Assembly: GCA_014802425.1 (NCBI GenBank)
Contig: JAAVCH010000020.1
Location: forward strand, 5,101-59,812
Direction: 5' to 3'
DNA length: 54,712 nt
Source: Bacteroides sp.
Lineage (GTDB): Bacteria > Bacteroidota > Bacteroidia > Bacteroidales > Muribaculaceae
Shown: positions 32,276 through 41,921 of the stretch, piece after piece
Layout: every line of letters begins with the position of its first letter
Position numbering within the stretch: the stretch's first letter is position 1
Program-made: the position numbers and the translations under genes
Notes under the pieces: generated by a model
Database searches by the model: none
Seen by the model: the letters and a program-made list of their open reading frames with translations, nothing else
Told to the model about the DNA's origin: nothing

Positions 32276-33253
32276 ATGCAGCATTTCGAAACAATACAGA
32301 CCGTACTGGCCCCTGAGCTGAGGCAGATGAACGATATCATCCGCCGCCAGCTTGCCACCCCGAACCATCTGATGAACACCATCATCGAGAGCTACCTCAA
32401 AGTGAAGGGGAAGCAGATACGGCCTGTGCTCGTGCTGCTCAGCGCCAAGTTCTTCGGCGGCCTGAACGAAGACACGCTCTATGCCGGAGCGGCCCTCGAA
32501 ATGCTCCACAACGCCTCGCTGATCCACGACGACGTGGTCGACGAGACCGCACTCCGGCGCGGCGTGTCGACGGTCAACGCTTCGTGGGGCAACCATCTGG
32601 CGGTGCTCGTGGGCGACTTCTTCGTCTCCAACGCGCTGGCCGCAGGCATACACACGGGCCACCTCGCCGTAATCTCGGCCCTCTCCGACCTCGGCAAGGA
32701 GCTTTCGCTCGGAGAAGTGGACCAGATATGCAATGCCCGCGAGCATATCCTCGATGAGGAAAGCTACATCGAGATGATCCGCAAGAAGACGGCCTCCCTG
32801 TTTCTCAACTGCGTGCGCATGGGCGCCCAGACCGTGGGAGTGACCGATGAGGAGTCCGACAGGCTCGTGAAATTCGCCGAACTGCTCGGCATCGTGTTCC
32901 AGATCCGCGACGACATCTTCGATTACTTCCACGATTCCCGCATCGGCAAGCCGTCGGGCAATGACCTCCGCGAGGGAAAGGTGTCGCTCCCGCTTCTCCA
33001 CGCCCTCGCCCACGCCGCCGACAAGGAGGAGGCCGAACGCATGCGCGCCCTGCTCCGACGGGGCGACCTTTCGGCCCGAGAGATCGAAATCCTCGTGGAT
33101 TTCGCCAAAGCCAACGGCGGCATAGAGTACTCTTTCGCCTACATGCGGCGCCTGCAGGGTGAGGCTTCGCTCCTCCTCGACTCCTACCCTCCCTCGGAAT
33201 GGCGCGACGCCTTCACCTCCCTTTTCGAGTTTATCATCGAACGCGACAGATGA
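32276..33253 (+). CDS. ispB: Polyprenyl (octaprenyl-type) diphosphate synthase
   Basis: The enzyme lengthens isoprenoid chains for menaquinone side chains. The 325-residue protein has both Asp-rich motifs: first LIHDDVVDETALRRG (about 84-98) and second QIRDDIFDYF (about 212-221), plus KGKQIRPVLVLLSAKF. Chain length cannot be read reliably. It starts directly behind a strong promoter, nearly without leader, and its stop overlaps the rnhB start by 4 bases. Confidence 0.9.
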   Translation: MQHFETIQTVLAPELRQMNDIIRRQLATPNHLMNTIIESYLKVKGKQIRPVLVLLSAKFFGGLNEDTLYAGAALEMLHNASLIHDDVVDETALRRGVSTVNASWGNHLAVLVGDFFVSNALAAGIHTGHLAVISALSDLGKELSLGEVDQICNAREHILDEESYIEMIRKKTASLFLNCVRMGAQTVGVTDEESDRLVKFAELLGIVFQIRDDIFDYFHDSRIGKPSGNDLREGKVSLPLLHALAHAADKEEAERMRALLRRGDLSAREIEILVDFAKANGGIEYSFAYMRRLQGEASLLLDSYPPSEWRDAFTSLFEFIIERDR

Positions 33254-33912
33254 GCCTCCTGAAGTTCATGAAGCCCGGCGTGATCGAGGCCGGATGCGAT
33301 GAAGCCGGACGCGGATGCCTCTCCGGGCCTGTGGCCTGCGCCGCCGTAATCCTCGATCCGGATTTCGAATGCCCTGAACTCAACGACTCCAAACAGCTCA
33401 CGGCAAACACCCGCGAACGACTGCGCAAGATCATCGAGGAGGAGGCCCTGGCATGGAGCGTCGTGATGGTCCCCCCGGAGGAAATCGACCGCATCAACAT
33501 CCTCCGCGCGTCCATAACCGGAATGCACCGTGCCCTCGACCGCCTGAAATGGCTGCGGTTCTTCCCCTCGCCCTACGATAACATCTGCGAGCTCACCGGC
33601 GGCGAACGCGCCGTGCCGGAACACATTCTGGTCGACGGCAACAAATTCACCCCCTACCACGACATACCGCATACTACGGTCGTACATGGCGACGGCATCT
33701 ACGCCAGCATCGCCGCCGCATCCATACTGGCCAAGACCTACCGCGACGCCTACATGCGGCGCATAGCCTCCGAATATCCCGGCTACGGCTGGGAACGCAA
33801 CATGGGCTACCCCACCCCGGAACACCGTAAGGCCATCGTGGAACTCGGCCTCACCCCCCACCACCGCCGTAGCTACAAACCCTGCCAGCCCACCCTCTTC
33901 GATTACATCTGA
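33250..33912 (+). CDS. rnhB: Ribonuclease HII
   Basis: RNase HII removes ribonucleotides from DNA. From ATG 33250 (MSLLKFMKPGVIEAG) it has 220 residues. The active-site motif CDEAGRGCLSGPV (Asp, Glu) is near the start, followed by LNDSKQLTANTRERLRKII and HGDGIYASIAAASILAKTYRD with a catalytic Asp. It overlaps ispB by ATGA and lies 4 bases before polA, so the three genes are transcribed together. Confidence 0.93.
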   Translation: MSLLKFMKPGVIEAGCDEAGRGCLSGPVACAAVILDPDFECPELNDSKQLTANTRERLRKIIEEEALAWSVVMVPPEEIDRINILRASITGMHRALDRLKWLRFFPSPYDNICELTGGERAVPEHILVDGNKFTPYHDIPHTTVVHGDGIYASIAAASILAKTYRDAYMRRIASEYPGYGWERNMGYPTPEHRKAIVELGLTPHHRRSYKPCQPTLFDYI

Positions 33913-33916
33913 CGCT

Positions 33917-36730
33917 ATGGAAAAAAGACTGTTCCTCCTCGACGCCTACGCCCTGATATTCCGTGCCTACTACGCCCTGATAAAGATGCCGCGCATCACG
34001 CAGGACGGCTTCAACACATCGGCCATCTTCGGCTTCGTCAACACGCTTGAAGAGGTGCTCCGCCGCGAGAATCCATCGCATATCGCCATATGCTTCGATC
34101 CGCAGGGCCCCACGTTCCGCTCCCGCGCCTTCGAGGACTACAAGGGGGAGCGCGAGGCCACCCCCGAGGACATCAAGCTCTCCATCCCCATCATCAAGGA
34201 GATAATACAGGCCTACAACATCCCCATCCTTGAAGTGGCCGACTTCGAGGCCGACGACGTGATCGGCACCATGGCCCGCAAGGCCGAGAAGGAAGGCTTC
34301 ACCACCTATATGATGACCCCCGACAAGGATTTCGGCCAGCTGGTGTCGCCGACAGTGCTGCAGTACAAGCCGGCCTACCGGGGCCAGGACTTCGAATTGC
34401 GCGGCGAGGAGGAGGTGTGCGCCCGTTACGGCATCAAACGCACATCGCAGGTGATTGACCTGCTCGCCCTCATGGGGGATAAGATCGACAACATACCGGG
34501 ATGCCCCGGCGTGGGGGAAAAGACCGCCGTAAAGCTCATCGCCGATTTCGACGACATAGACGGCCTCCTTGCCGGCACCGACCGCCTGAAAGGCGCGCTG
34601 AAAAAGAAAATCGAGGATAACGCCGAGCAGATACGCTTCTCCCGGTTTCTGGCCACGATCCGCACCGATGTCCCCATCGAAGCCACACCGGACGACCTCC
34701 GCCGCCGCGATCCGGACACCAAGGCCCTTATGGAAATCTTCTCCCGTCTGGAATTCCGCACCCTCTCCGACCGCGTCATGCGGCGCCTGAACGCCTCGGC
34801 TCCCTCCTCCACTCCCCCCCGCGCGGCGCAGACGGCGCAGTCCGCCACGGCCTCCGACCCGTTCCCCTCCGACCTCTTCTCATGGGCCGACTCCGAGAGC
34901 GCGGCGGCGCCCGAACCTCCCGCTCCTGTGGAAGCGGATGCCGAAGAGGTGACTGTCGTGGACTCGCCCGAGACGCTGTCGGCCCTCCAGAAGGCGCTGC
35001 TCCCACACCGTGAAATAGGCTTCTATACTGTGGTGGACGGCGACAACGACATGACCTGCCGCTGGATCGGCACCTCGATAGCCCTGCCGGACACTCCCGG
35101 CACATGGTACGTGCCCACGGCCTACGCCGAAGGCTCGGCCTACATCCTCGACCTCATGGCGCAGCCCGACATATGCAAGGTGACCGACTCGGCGAAACTC
35201 GACTATGTGGTGGCCGCCCGCCGGCGCACCGACGACGCTCCGGCGCTGCGCAATTTCTATGACGTCACCCTGGCGCATTACCTCATGCAGCCCGACATGC
35301 GCCACGACCTCCCCCTTATGAGCTCGGCCGTGCTCGGACGCACCCTCCCCCCGATGCCCGACCTCGTCCCGAAGAAGCGCGGCGGCAGGACGGCGGCTCC
35401 CGAAGTGTCCGACGCGGTGACGGCGGCCGCGGCCGCTCCCCGCGCCCGTGTGTCGCTCGACCTCCGGCGCCCGCTGGAGGAGATGCTACGCAATGACGGC
35501 CTGGAGAAGATCTACACCGACATCGAGGCTCCTCTCGTGGAGGTGCTCGCCGATATGGAGCTCACCGGAGTATGCCTCGACTCGGACGCCCTCAACGAGG
35601 CCGCCGGAGCGATGGAGGCGAAACTCGCGGAGCTGGAGAAGGAAATCCACGAAATGGCAGGCGAGGAATTCAATGTCGGCTCCCCCTCGAAGGTCGGTGA
35701 GATACTTTTCGACCGCCTCCACCTCGACGACAAGGCCAAGCGCACCAAGTCGGGACAGTATTCCACTTCGGAGGATGTGCTGGAAAAAGTGGCCCACAAG
35801 CACCCGATAGTTGGGCGCATACTTGAGTTCCGACAGCTTAAGAAGCTCCTCAACACCTACCTTACCGCTCTTCCGGCCGCGGTCAATCCCGAGACCGGGC
35901 GCGTACACACCAACTACAACCAGACCGTCACGGCCACAGGCCGCATATCCTCCTCCAATCCCAACCTCCAGAACATACCGGTGCGCGAGGACGTGGGCCG
36001 CGAAATCCGCCGGGCGTTCATTCCCTCGCCGGGCAACGTGTTCCTTTCCGCCGACTATTCGCAGATCGAGCTGCGCCTCGTGGCCGATTTCGCCCACGAC
36101 GAGACAATGATCGATGCCTTCGCCACCGGCAAGGACATACATGCCATCACGGCCGCCAAAATCTACCATAAGGAGAGTCCGGAGGACGTCACCCCCGATG
36201 AGCGCCGCCATGCCAAGACAGCCAATTTCGGCATCCTCTACGGCATATCCGCCTTCGGGCTCGCCTCCCGTCTGGGCATCCCGCGTGGCGAGGCCAAGGA
36301 GCTTATCGACAATTACTTCAAGTCGTTCATGACGATTCAGAAGTATATGTCGGACTCGGTGGAGAAGGCCCGCGACAACCACTACGCCATCACGGCCTTC
36401 GGCCGCAAGCGCCGTCTCCCCGACATCAACTCGAAGAATCCAGTGGTGCGCGGATATGCCGAGCGCAACGCCATCAACGCGCCGATACAGGGGACCGCCG
36501 CCGACATCATCAAGCGCGCCATGATTTCAATCCACGGCGAAATGCGCCGTCTCGGACTTAAGTCGAAGATGATAATGCAGGTACACGACGAACTTAACTT
36601 CGACGTAGTCCCCGAAGAGCTCCCGGTGCTTCAGGAGCTCGTGGAGCGCCTGATGGCGGCCGCCTGGAGCGGCTCCGTGCCCCTCACGGCCTCCGCCGGC
36701 ATAGGCCCCAACTGGCTCGCGGCGCACTGA
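33917..36730 (+). CDS. polA: DNA polymerase I (proofreading motif I lost)
   Basis: The 937-residue protein has a 5'-3' exonuclease domain (1-290, with DPQGPTFRSRAFEDYKG and TPDKDFGQLVS), a linker rich in Ala/Pro/Ser (about 295-345), a degenerate 3'-5' exonuclease domain (about 350-510) and the polymerase (about 530-937). Polymerase motifs are intact: A (SADYSQIELR), B (RRHAKTANFGILYGIS) and C (QVHDELNFDV). In the exonuclease domain the DxE of motif I is replaced by IGFYTVVDGD, although Asp residues at motif II (KLDYVV) and III (FYDVTLAHYL) remain. It probably lacks proofreading. It is the last gene of the series from ispB. Confidence 0.93.
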   Translation: MEKRLFLLDAYALIFRAYYALIKMPRITQDGFNTSAIFGFVNTLEEVLRRENPSHIAICFDPQGPTFRSRAFEDYKGEREATPEDIKLSIPIIKEIIQAYNIPILEVADFEADDVIGTMARKAEKEGFTTYMMTPDKDFGQLVSPTVLQYKPAYRGQDFELRGEEEVCARYGIKRTSQVIDLLALMGDKIDNIPGCPGVGEKTAVKLIADFDDIDGLLAGTDRLKGALKKKIEDNAEQIRFSRFLATIRTDVPIEATPDDLRRRDPDTKALMEIFSRLEFRTLSDRVMRRLNASAPSSTPPRAAQTAQSATASDPFPSDLFSWADSESAAAPEPPAPVEADAEEVTVVDSPETLSALQKALLPHREIGFYTVVDGDNDMTCRWIGTSIALPDTPGTWYVPTAYAEGSAYILDLMAQPDICKVTDSAKLDYVVAARRRTDDAPALRNFYDVTLAHYLMQPDMRHDLPLMSSAVLGRTLPPMPDLVPKKRGGRTAAPEVSDAVTAAAAAPRARVSLDLRRPLEEMLRNDGLEKIYTDIEAPLVEVLADMELTGVCLDSDALNEAAGAMEAKLAELEKEIHEMAGEEFNVGSPSKVGEILFDRLHLDDKAKRTKSGQYSTSEDVLEKVAHKHPIVGRILEFRQLKKLLNTYLTALPAAVNPETGRVHTNYNQTVTATGRISSSNPNLQNIPVREDVGREIRRAFIPSPGNVFLSADYSQIELRLVADFAHDETMIDAFATGKDIHAITAAKIYHKESPEDVTPDERRHAKTANFGILYGISAFGLASRLGIPRGEAKELIDNYFKSFMTIQKYMSDSVEKARDNHYAITAFGRKRRLPDINSKNPVVRGYAERNAINAPIQGTAADIIKRAMISIHGEMRRLGLKSKMIMQVHDELNFDVVPEELPVLQELVERLMAAAWSGSVPLTASAGIGPNWLAAH

Positions 36731-36784
36731 CGCGGCACTCCTGCCGACGCCACGGGAGCCCGCCCTCTGAAGCGGGCCGGAAGC

Positions 36785-36872
36785 CTATCCCGGGCCATCC
36801 GGCATGCCGGATACCCGATAACCGTGACACACACCATGCAAGAGCGCCCCGACCTCACGGCCGGAGCGCTCT
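36785..36872. terminator. Two stem-loops between polA and the converging gene
   Basis: ATCCGGCATGCCGGAT (36797-36812) is a perfect palindrome inside a longer stem (TATC..CGGG with CCCGATA). AGAGCGC and GCGCTCT (36841-36872) form a second stem. Neither has a long T run. Confidence 0.45.
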
Positions 36873-36905
36873 CTGGTATTTGTATGTAAGATGATAGTGT
36901 TTTTT

Positions 36906-37511
36906 TTACTTGAAGATTCTCTTGGCGGCCTTGCCGTCGGAAGTGAGGACGATGCCGAGGCCCTTGAAGTCGTCGGCCACACGGCGTCCCTGCATGTCGT
37001 AGACAGCCACTACCTCTGCGTCGCCGGCCATGATTTCCTCCACGCCTGCGTTGCCGTTGAACTGGAGAGTCACCTTGAACTCGTCGCCCTTGGCGTCCTT
37101 GAAGGTGATGGCCATGTAGTCGTTAGCTGTCGCGGGAAGAGTTGCGGTCGGGTCATCCTCGAACTCAAAGCTCAGGTGGTTCATGTTCATGAACGGTGCT
37201 GAGTTTTCAGTGGTACCGGCCTTGTAGAGATCGCCGTCGGCTGTCCAGTCGAGGCATACGGCCGTGCAGAACTGGAAGAGGTTGTTGTTGGTCACTGCGG
37301 AGCACTCGATCGGAGTCGAGCCGTCCACCAGGAGGTTGGCGGAGGCCTCGTAGCAGGGATAGCCGAAGATCTCGGAGAAGTCCTCGAACTCAGTCAGCTC
37401 GATTACGGTGTTGTTCTTAAGGGTCTCACCGTTGAGCTTGACTGTCAGCTCGGCGTTGGCTGAAGTCGCCATAAGGGCGACGAGGGAAAGTGCGGTAAAG
37501 ATTTTTTTCAT
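36906..37511 (-). CDS. Secreted protein with T9SS-like C-terminal domain
   Basis: From ATG 37511 (MKKIFTALSLVALMATSANA) the 201-residue protein has a clear signal peptide. The middle part (about 25-155) is beta-rich with a few Cys and is not recognised. The last 35 residues (AEVVAVYDMQGRRVADDFKG ... KRIFK) resemble a type A sorting domain of the type IX secretion system, so it is likely exported to the surface. The earlier start at 37589 lacks a signal sequence. A -7 box lies 115 bases upstream. Confidence 0.75.
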   Translation of the reverse strand: MKKIFTALSLVALMATSANAELTVKLNGETLKNNTVIELTEFEDFSEIFGYPCYEASANLLVDGSTPIECSAVTNNNLFQFCTAVCLDWTADGDLYKAGTTENSAPFMNMNHLSFEFEDDPTATLPATANDYMAITFKDAKGDEFKVTLQFNGNAGVEEIMAGDAEVVAVYDMQGRRVADDFKGLGIVLTSDGKAAKRIFK

Positions 37512-37626
37512 ATCGTTGTTGTGTTTAGTTGTTATTGCTGTCTTCGCAAGCCTTTGTATATGAGGGCTGCCCGCAGGGGTTCCCGGCACGCCCCGGCACG
37601 GCGGCGGACGGGAGGGTTTCTATCCG

Positions 37627-37634
37627 CAAATTTA
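37627..37634 (-). promoter_or_regulatory. -7 box (TAAATTTG) for the secreted-protein gene
   Basis: TAAATTTG on the minus strand, 115 bases before ATG 37511. No matching TTG is seen. Confidence 0.4.
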
Positions 37635-37688
37635 ATCAGATACTTTGAATTACGGAGTGTTTCTCCCATAATTTTTTTGAAATTTTCG

Positions 37689-37696
37689 TAATTTTG
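37689..37696 (+). promoter_or_regulatory. -7 box (TAATTTTG) for the DUF2723 gene
   Basis: TAATTTTG ends 4 bases before ATG 37701, again giving a message with almost no leader. No TTG is seen 19-21 bases upstream. Confidence 0.45.
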
Positions 37697-37700
37697 CGCT

Positions 37701-40700
37701 ATGAACCGACTATCGACGCGCACGCAAAGGCATCTCGGCTGCTGGCTGGTGTTCGCCGCGACGTTGCTGACCTATATATTTACCCTCGAACCGGATGCCT
37801 CGCTTTGGGACTGTCCGGAGTATCTCGTAACGGCCGCCCTGCTCGAAGTGGGCCATCCCCCCGGCAATCCGGTATGGACTCTGACGGCCAGGATGTTCTC
37901 GCTGTTCGGGGGGACTGATCCGCAGGCCATAGCCATAGCGGTCAATCTCTCATCGGGTCTATTCACGGCCGGAGCCGCCGGGCTGCTGACATCGTGCCTC
38001 TTCCTTCTCTTCCGTCTGCTGGGTAAGAGGGGCTTTACGGTGACTCTCGCCTCCGTGGCCGGAGGGCTGGTGTTCGGCTGGATGGACTCACCGTGGTACT
38101 CTGCCGTGGAGGCGGAGGTCTACGCCATGTCGCTTTTCCTTACGGCGCTGTGCGTCCGGCTGATGCTCGGGTGGGCGCTGACACGCGACACAGCCCTGAA
38201 GCCGCGCCTCCTTCTACTGACCGTCTATCTCACAGGGCTTTCCATCGGCGTGCATCAGCTGAATCTGCTGGTGCTTCCGGCTCTGGGTCTGATCTGGGTG
38301 TTCAGGCGCTTCCGGCGTCCGGGATTCGGGCGCATACTGGGGGTGCTGGCCGTGTCGGCCGCGCTCGTCGGCGGGATTCTGCTGGGCTTCATGCCGGGAG
38401 TGATCTACCTTGCGGGGAGGCTTGAGCTGCTTTGCGTCAATTCATGGGGGATGCCGTTCCATTCCGGAGTCATACTTTTCTGGATTCTGGCGATGGGGGG
38501 AGCGCTGCTTCTGGCCTTCATCCCCTGGCGCAGCAGGAGTGCGAGGATTCTCTGCTGGTGTCCGGCCATGCTGCTGGCGGGTTTCTCGGCCTACATGCTG
38601 CTTCTTGTAAGGAGCGCGGCCAATCCCCCGATGAACGAAGGGGCGCCCGCCACGATTTTCGCCCTTTCGGAGTATCTGGCCCGCGACCAGTACGGCTCCA
38701 CGCCGCTCCTTTACGGCCGCACGCCCCACAGCGCGCCGATGCGTGTGGAGCGCATTGACTCCTCCGGCCATGCCGACTATTCCCTCATAGCCAGGCGCAC
38801 CCTCTCGCCCCGCTATCTGGCCGACCCGGTAAGCGGCCGCTACCTGCATTACACCGACAAGACCAAGGTCATCTACACCCCCGAGCTCGACACGTGGCTC
38901 CCGCGCCTGACGAGCAGCGACCCCACCGACATAGGCTGCTATGCCGACTGGGCAGGGATGACTCCGGAATCCATGAAGGAGGTGGAGGTGTCGTTCGCCC
39001 TCGACTCACTGGGGAACCCTGTGGGGCGCCTCGGCGCCGACGGCACACGTTCGCGCGAGGTGGAACTGAAGCCCACGCTATGGCATCAGCTGCGTTACTT
39101 CGCCGTCTATCAGGTGGGATATATGTACCTGCGCTATCTGCTGTGGAATTTCTCCGGCCGGCAGAACGACCGCTTCGCCACCGGCGAAGTGGAGCACGGC
39201 AATTTCATGACGGGCATTCCCGCGGTGGACAACGCCATACTCGGCCCTCAGGAGAGTCTACCCGATGAAATAGGGCGCGACAATCCGGGGCACAATATAT
39301 TCTACATGGTGCCCCTGCTTCTGGGAGTGCTCGGCATGGTGAGGCTTCAGCGCTACGGCCCGGCCGGACGCCGCGCCAATCTCGTAATAGCCGTCCTTTT
39401 CTTGATGACGGGGGTGTGCATTGTGCTTTACCTCAACCAGTCGCCCCGCGAACCCCGCGAGCGCGACTACTCCTTCCTCGGCTCCTTCTGGGCCTATACG
39501 GTATGGGTGGCTGCGGGAATATATGCCGTGCTCCGCGCCCTGCCGCGCCGGAAATGGCTTCTGACCATTGCCGCCATGGCCCTGCCGGCGTGGATGCTGG
39601 GCGTCAACTACGACGACCACGACCGCTCCGGACGCCGCGTCACCACCGACTTCGCCGCAAACCTGCTGGAGTCGCTTGAGCCGGACGCCATACTCTTCAC
39701 CAACGGCGACAACTTCACGTTTCCCCTGTGGTGGGCGCAGGAGGTAGGGGGCATACGGCGCGATGTGACCATCATCAATACGGCCTACCTCACCACTCCC
39801 TGGTATATCGGCCAGCTGTCAGCGCAGACCCCCATGACCATGACCGGAGCCATATCCGCCGAGGCGGGTATCTTCTCCCCCGCGCTTGCCTCCGCTCCCT
39901 ATGTGCGGACCCAGCTCCTCCCCACTCCCCACGATTCCCTGGCCGCACAGGATGCCGTGGAGGTGCTTCTGTGCCACTATTCGGAGCCGTCGACGGTGTT
40001 CCCTCCGATGGTGCGCATAGCCGATCCCGAGAATGGAGCCGATTCGGTCATGGTGCGCACGTCGGCCGTGGCGTCCGGAAGCCAGATGCTCAATCTGCGG
40101 CAGATCGCCGCCCTGGACATAGTGGCCACCAACGCCGCATCGGCGCGTCCGCGTCCGGTCTACTGGATTTCCTTCCTCCAGTCGGGGGATTTCGCAGGTA
40201 TGTATCCGCTCACCGCGCGCACGCTCTACGCACGCCGCCTGGTGTATACCGATTCCCTTGCCGAGGAGCGCCGCCAGCGTCTGCTCGACCTGGATTTCTC
40301 GGCCGCCATGGCCTCACGCCCGGGGAACGCGCCGCATATCTACGCCGACAATACCGTGGGCTCGCACATCACGCAGCAGAGGTTCGCCCTGCTGCGCCTC
40401 GGCGGACGCCTTCTCGCCGCCGGACGCAAGAAGGAGGCCATGGAGGTGAGCCGAATCATACGCCGCAATTATCCGGCCTCCACATGGGAGTACCAGATCT
40501 ACAATCCCGGGGATTCCGTGTGCCACGAAGGGCGCGACCTGGCCCGGCTCATAATGGCCGCCGCCGAGTCGCCGGCGGAGCGCGCCGAAGGGGAGGCCCT
40601 GCTTAAGCGCGAGCGTGAGCGCTACGCGCAGTGGCGGCGCTACTACGAGGCATTGCCTCCGCACCTGCGTTCGGTGATGACCCCCAGAAACCGCATGAAG

Positions 40701-40724
40701 ACGTCATTCCCGGCCGACGACTGA
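37701..40724 (+). CDS. DUF2723 family membrane protein (paralog 1)
   Basis: The 1007-residue protein has about ten membrane helices in its first 330 residues and again around 510-660, with large soluble parts. The family signature near the N-terminus is WDCPEYLVTAALLEVGHPPG. Later blocks NQSPREPRERDYSFLGSFWA and FTNGDNFTFPLWWAQEVGGI match the second copy at 50401. DUF2723 is related to animal TMEM260, described as a protein O-mannosyltransferase, and the acidic residue after the first helix suits a GT-C enzyme. Bacteroidetes glycosylate many exported proteins, so a glycosyltransferase role is plausible but inferred. aroK follows at 32 bases. Confidence 0.85.
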   Translation: MNRLSTRTQRHLGCWLVFAATLLTYIFTLEPDASLWDCPEYLVTAALLEVGHPPGNPVWTLTARMFSLFGGTDPQAIAIAVNLSSGLFTAGAAGLLTSCLFLLFRLLGKRGFTVTLASVAGGLVFGWMDSPWYSAVEAEVYAMSLFLTALCVRLMLGWALTRDTALKPRLLLLTVYLTGLSIGVHQLNLLVLPALGLIWVFRRFRRPGFGRILGVLAVSAALVGGILLGFMPGVIYLAGRLELLCVNSWGMPFHSGVILFWILAMGGALLLAFIPWRSRSARILCWCPAMLLAGFSAYMLLLVRSAANPPMNEGAPATIFALSEYLARDQYGSTPLLYGRTPHSAPMRVERIDSSGHADYSLIARRTLSPRYLADPVSGRYLHYTDKTKVIYTPELDTWLPRLTSSDPTDIGCYADWAGMTPESMKEVEVSFALDSLGNPVGRLGADGTRSREVELKPTLWHQLRYFAVYQVGYMYLRYLLWNFSGRQNDRFATGEVEHGNFMTGIPAVDNAILGPQESLPDEIGRDNPGHNIFYMVPLLLGVLGMVRLQRYGPAGRRANLVIAVLFLMTGVCIVLYLNQSPREPRERDYSFLGSFWAYTVWVAAGIYAVLRALPRRKWLLTIAAMALPAWMLGVNYDDHDRSGRRVTTDFAANLLESLEPDAILFTNGDNFTFPLWWAQEVGGIRRDVTIINTAYLTTPWYIGQLSAQTPMTMTGAISAEAGIFSPALASAPYVRTQLLPTPHDSLAAQDAVEVLLCHYSEPSTVFPPMVRIADPENGADSVMVRTSAVASGSQMLNLRQIAALDIVATNAASARPRPVYWISFLQSGDFAGMYPLTARTLYARRLVYTDSLAEERRQRLLDLDFSAAMASRPGNAPHIYADNTVGSHITQQRFALLRLGGRLLAAGRKKEAMEVSRIIRRNYPASTWEYQIYNPGDSVCHEGRDLARLIMAAAESPAERAEGEALLKRERERYAQWRRYYEALPPHLRSVMTPRNRMKTSFPADD

Positions 40725-40756
40725 TAATCATTTCCATTTCCCTGACAACCTGATTT

Positions 40757-41296
40757 ATGGCTGACCTGCATCCTCCCATCTTCATCATCGGCTACATGGC
40801 CTCGGGCAAGACCACTCTGGGACGTGCCCTCGCCCGGGCGCTTGGCCGTGACTTCATCGACCTGGATTTCTACATAGAGCAGCGTTTCCGGAAGCGTATT
40901 CCGGAAATTTTCGCCGAGCGGGGCGAAGAGGGTTTCCGCGACATGGAGGCACGCATGCTGCGCGAGGTCGGCGAGTTTTCCGGCGTGGTGGTCAGCTGCG
41001 GCGGGGGCACCCCATGCCACCGTGACAATATGGAATACATGAACGCACGAGGCACCACGGTCTTCCTCGACGCCACCATTGCCAGGATATGCTATCGCCT
41101 GTCGGTGGCCAAGACACGCCGCCCCCTGCTCGAAGGCATCCCCGCCGACCGGCTTCCGGCCTTCATCGAATCCCATCTTGCCCCGCGTCTCCCCTATTAC
41201 ACCCGCGCCCACATAAGCATACCCTCCGATGCCCTGGAAACCCGCGCCCAGATCGACACCGCCGTATCGGCGCTGCTCCCCCTCCTTCCAGGGTAG
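40757..41296 (+). CDS. aroK: Shikimate kinase
   Basis: AroK phosphorylates shikimate in the route to aromatic amino acids. The 179-residue protein has the P-loop GYMASGKTTLGRALA, the shikimate-binding DLDFYIEQRF, the GGG motif SCGGGTPC and a lid Arg in RRPLLEG. It lies 32 bases after the DUF2723 gene. Confidence 0.93.
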   Translation: MADLHPPIFIIGYMASGKTTLGRALARALGRDFIDLDFYIEQRFRKRIPEIFAERGEEGFRDMEARMLREVGEFSGVVVSCGGGTPCHRDNMEYMNARGTTVFLDATIARICYRLSVAKTRRPLLEGIPADRLPAFIESHLAPRLPYYTRAHISIPSDALETRAQIDTAVSALLPLLPG

Positions 41297-41410
41297 TAGC
41301 CATATACCCCCTCCGTCCACAGTAAGAGCCATCCTCCCCCACCTTTCACGGCAGGGGCTATCCTTACCCACCTTCTACGGCAGGGAGCTACCTCACTCAC
41401 CTCTCCACAG
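41292..41410. repeat. Four degenerate tandem repeats of about 30 bases
   Basis: Successive units share an AGCCAT or AGCTAC-like start, a C-rich middle and end in CAG (for example CACGGCAG and TACGGCAG). They begin at the aroK stop and fill most of the 134-base gap to bcp. No spacer pattern or perfect repeats, so not CRISPR. Confidence 0.5.
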
Positions 41411-41430
41411 CTGGTCCGTCCAGTTCCGGG

Positions 41431-41883
41431 TCACGCGAGGATCTGGGCGGCGTGGGTCTTGGTCTTTACTTCCTTGGGGGTAATGACCCGTTCCACAGTG
41501 CCGTCCGGCGAGATGATGAATGTGGTGCGGTAGGTGCCCATGTAGGTGCGTCCGGCAAGCTTCTTCTCGCCCCATACGCCGAAGTTCTCCACGAGCTTGT
41601 GATCGGCGTCGCTGACGAGGGGGAACGGCAGAGCATTCTTCGCTATGAACTTCTTATGCGACTCAGGGGAGTCGACGCTGACACCTATCACCTGATACCC
41701 CGCGTCGAGAAGCTCCCGATACGAGTCACGGAGGTTGCACGCCTGCGCCGTACACCCCGGCGTATTGTCCTTGGGATAGAAATACAACGCTATCTTCTTA
41801 CCCGGATACTGGCTGAGCCGCACTTCATTTCTTTCGGCATCCATGCCGAGCAGGTCATCGACCTTATCTCCTATCTGCTTCAT
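41431..41883 (-). CDS. bcp: Thioredoxin-dependent thiol peroxidase (BCP family)
   Basis: BCP reduces peroxides with its peroxidatic Cys and is recycled by thioredoxin. The 150-residue protein has the active-site stretch FYPKDNTPGCTAQACNLRD, with the peroxidatic Cys followed five residues later by a resolving Cys, and RTTFIISPDG in the C-terminal half. It converges on aroK. Confidence 0.93.
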   Translation of the reverse strand: MKQIGDKVDDLLGMDAERNEVRLSQYPGKKIALYFYPKDNTPGCTAQACNLRDSYRELLDAGYQVIGVSVDSPESHKKFIAKNALPFPLVSDADHKLVENFGVWGEKKLAGRTYMGTYRTTFIISPDGTVERVITPKEVKTKTHAAQILA

Positions 41884-41921
41884 TGCTTATTCGATATTCA
41901 GTGAACATTGTTTTCAATACG

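Noticed and set aside
41292..41410. CRISPR array
   Set aside because: Units are degenerate, only four, with no constant repeat and unique spacer pattern, and no cas genes nearby.
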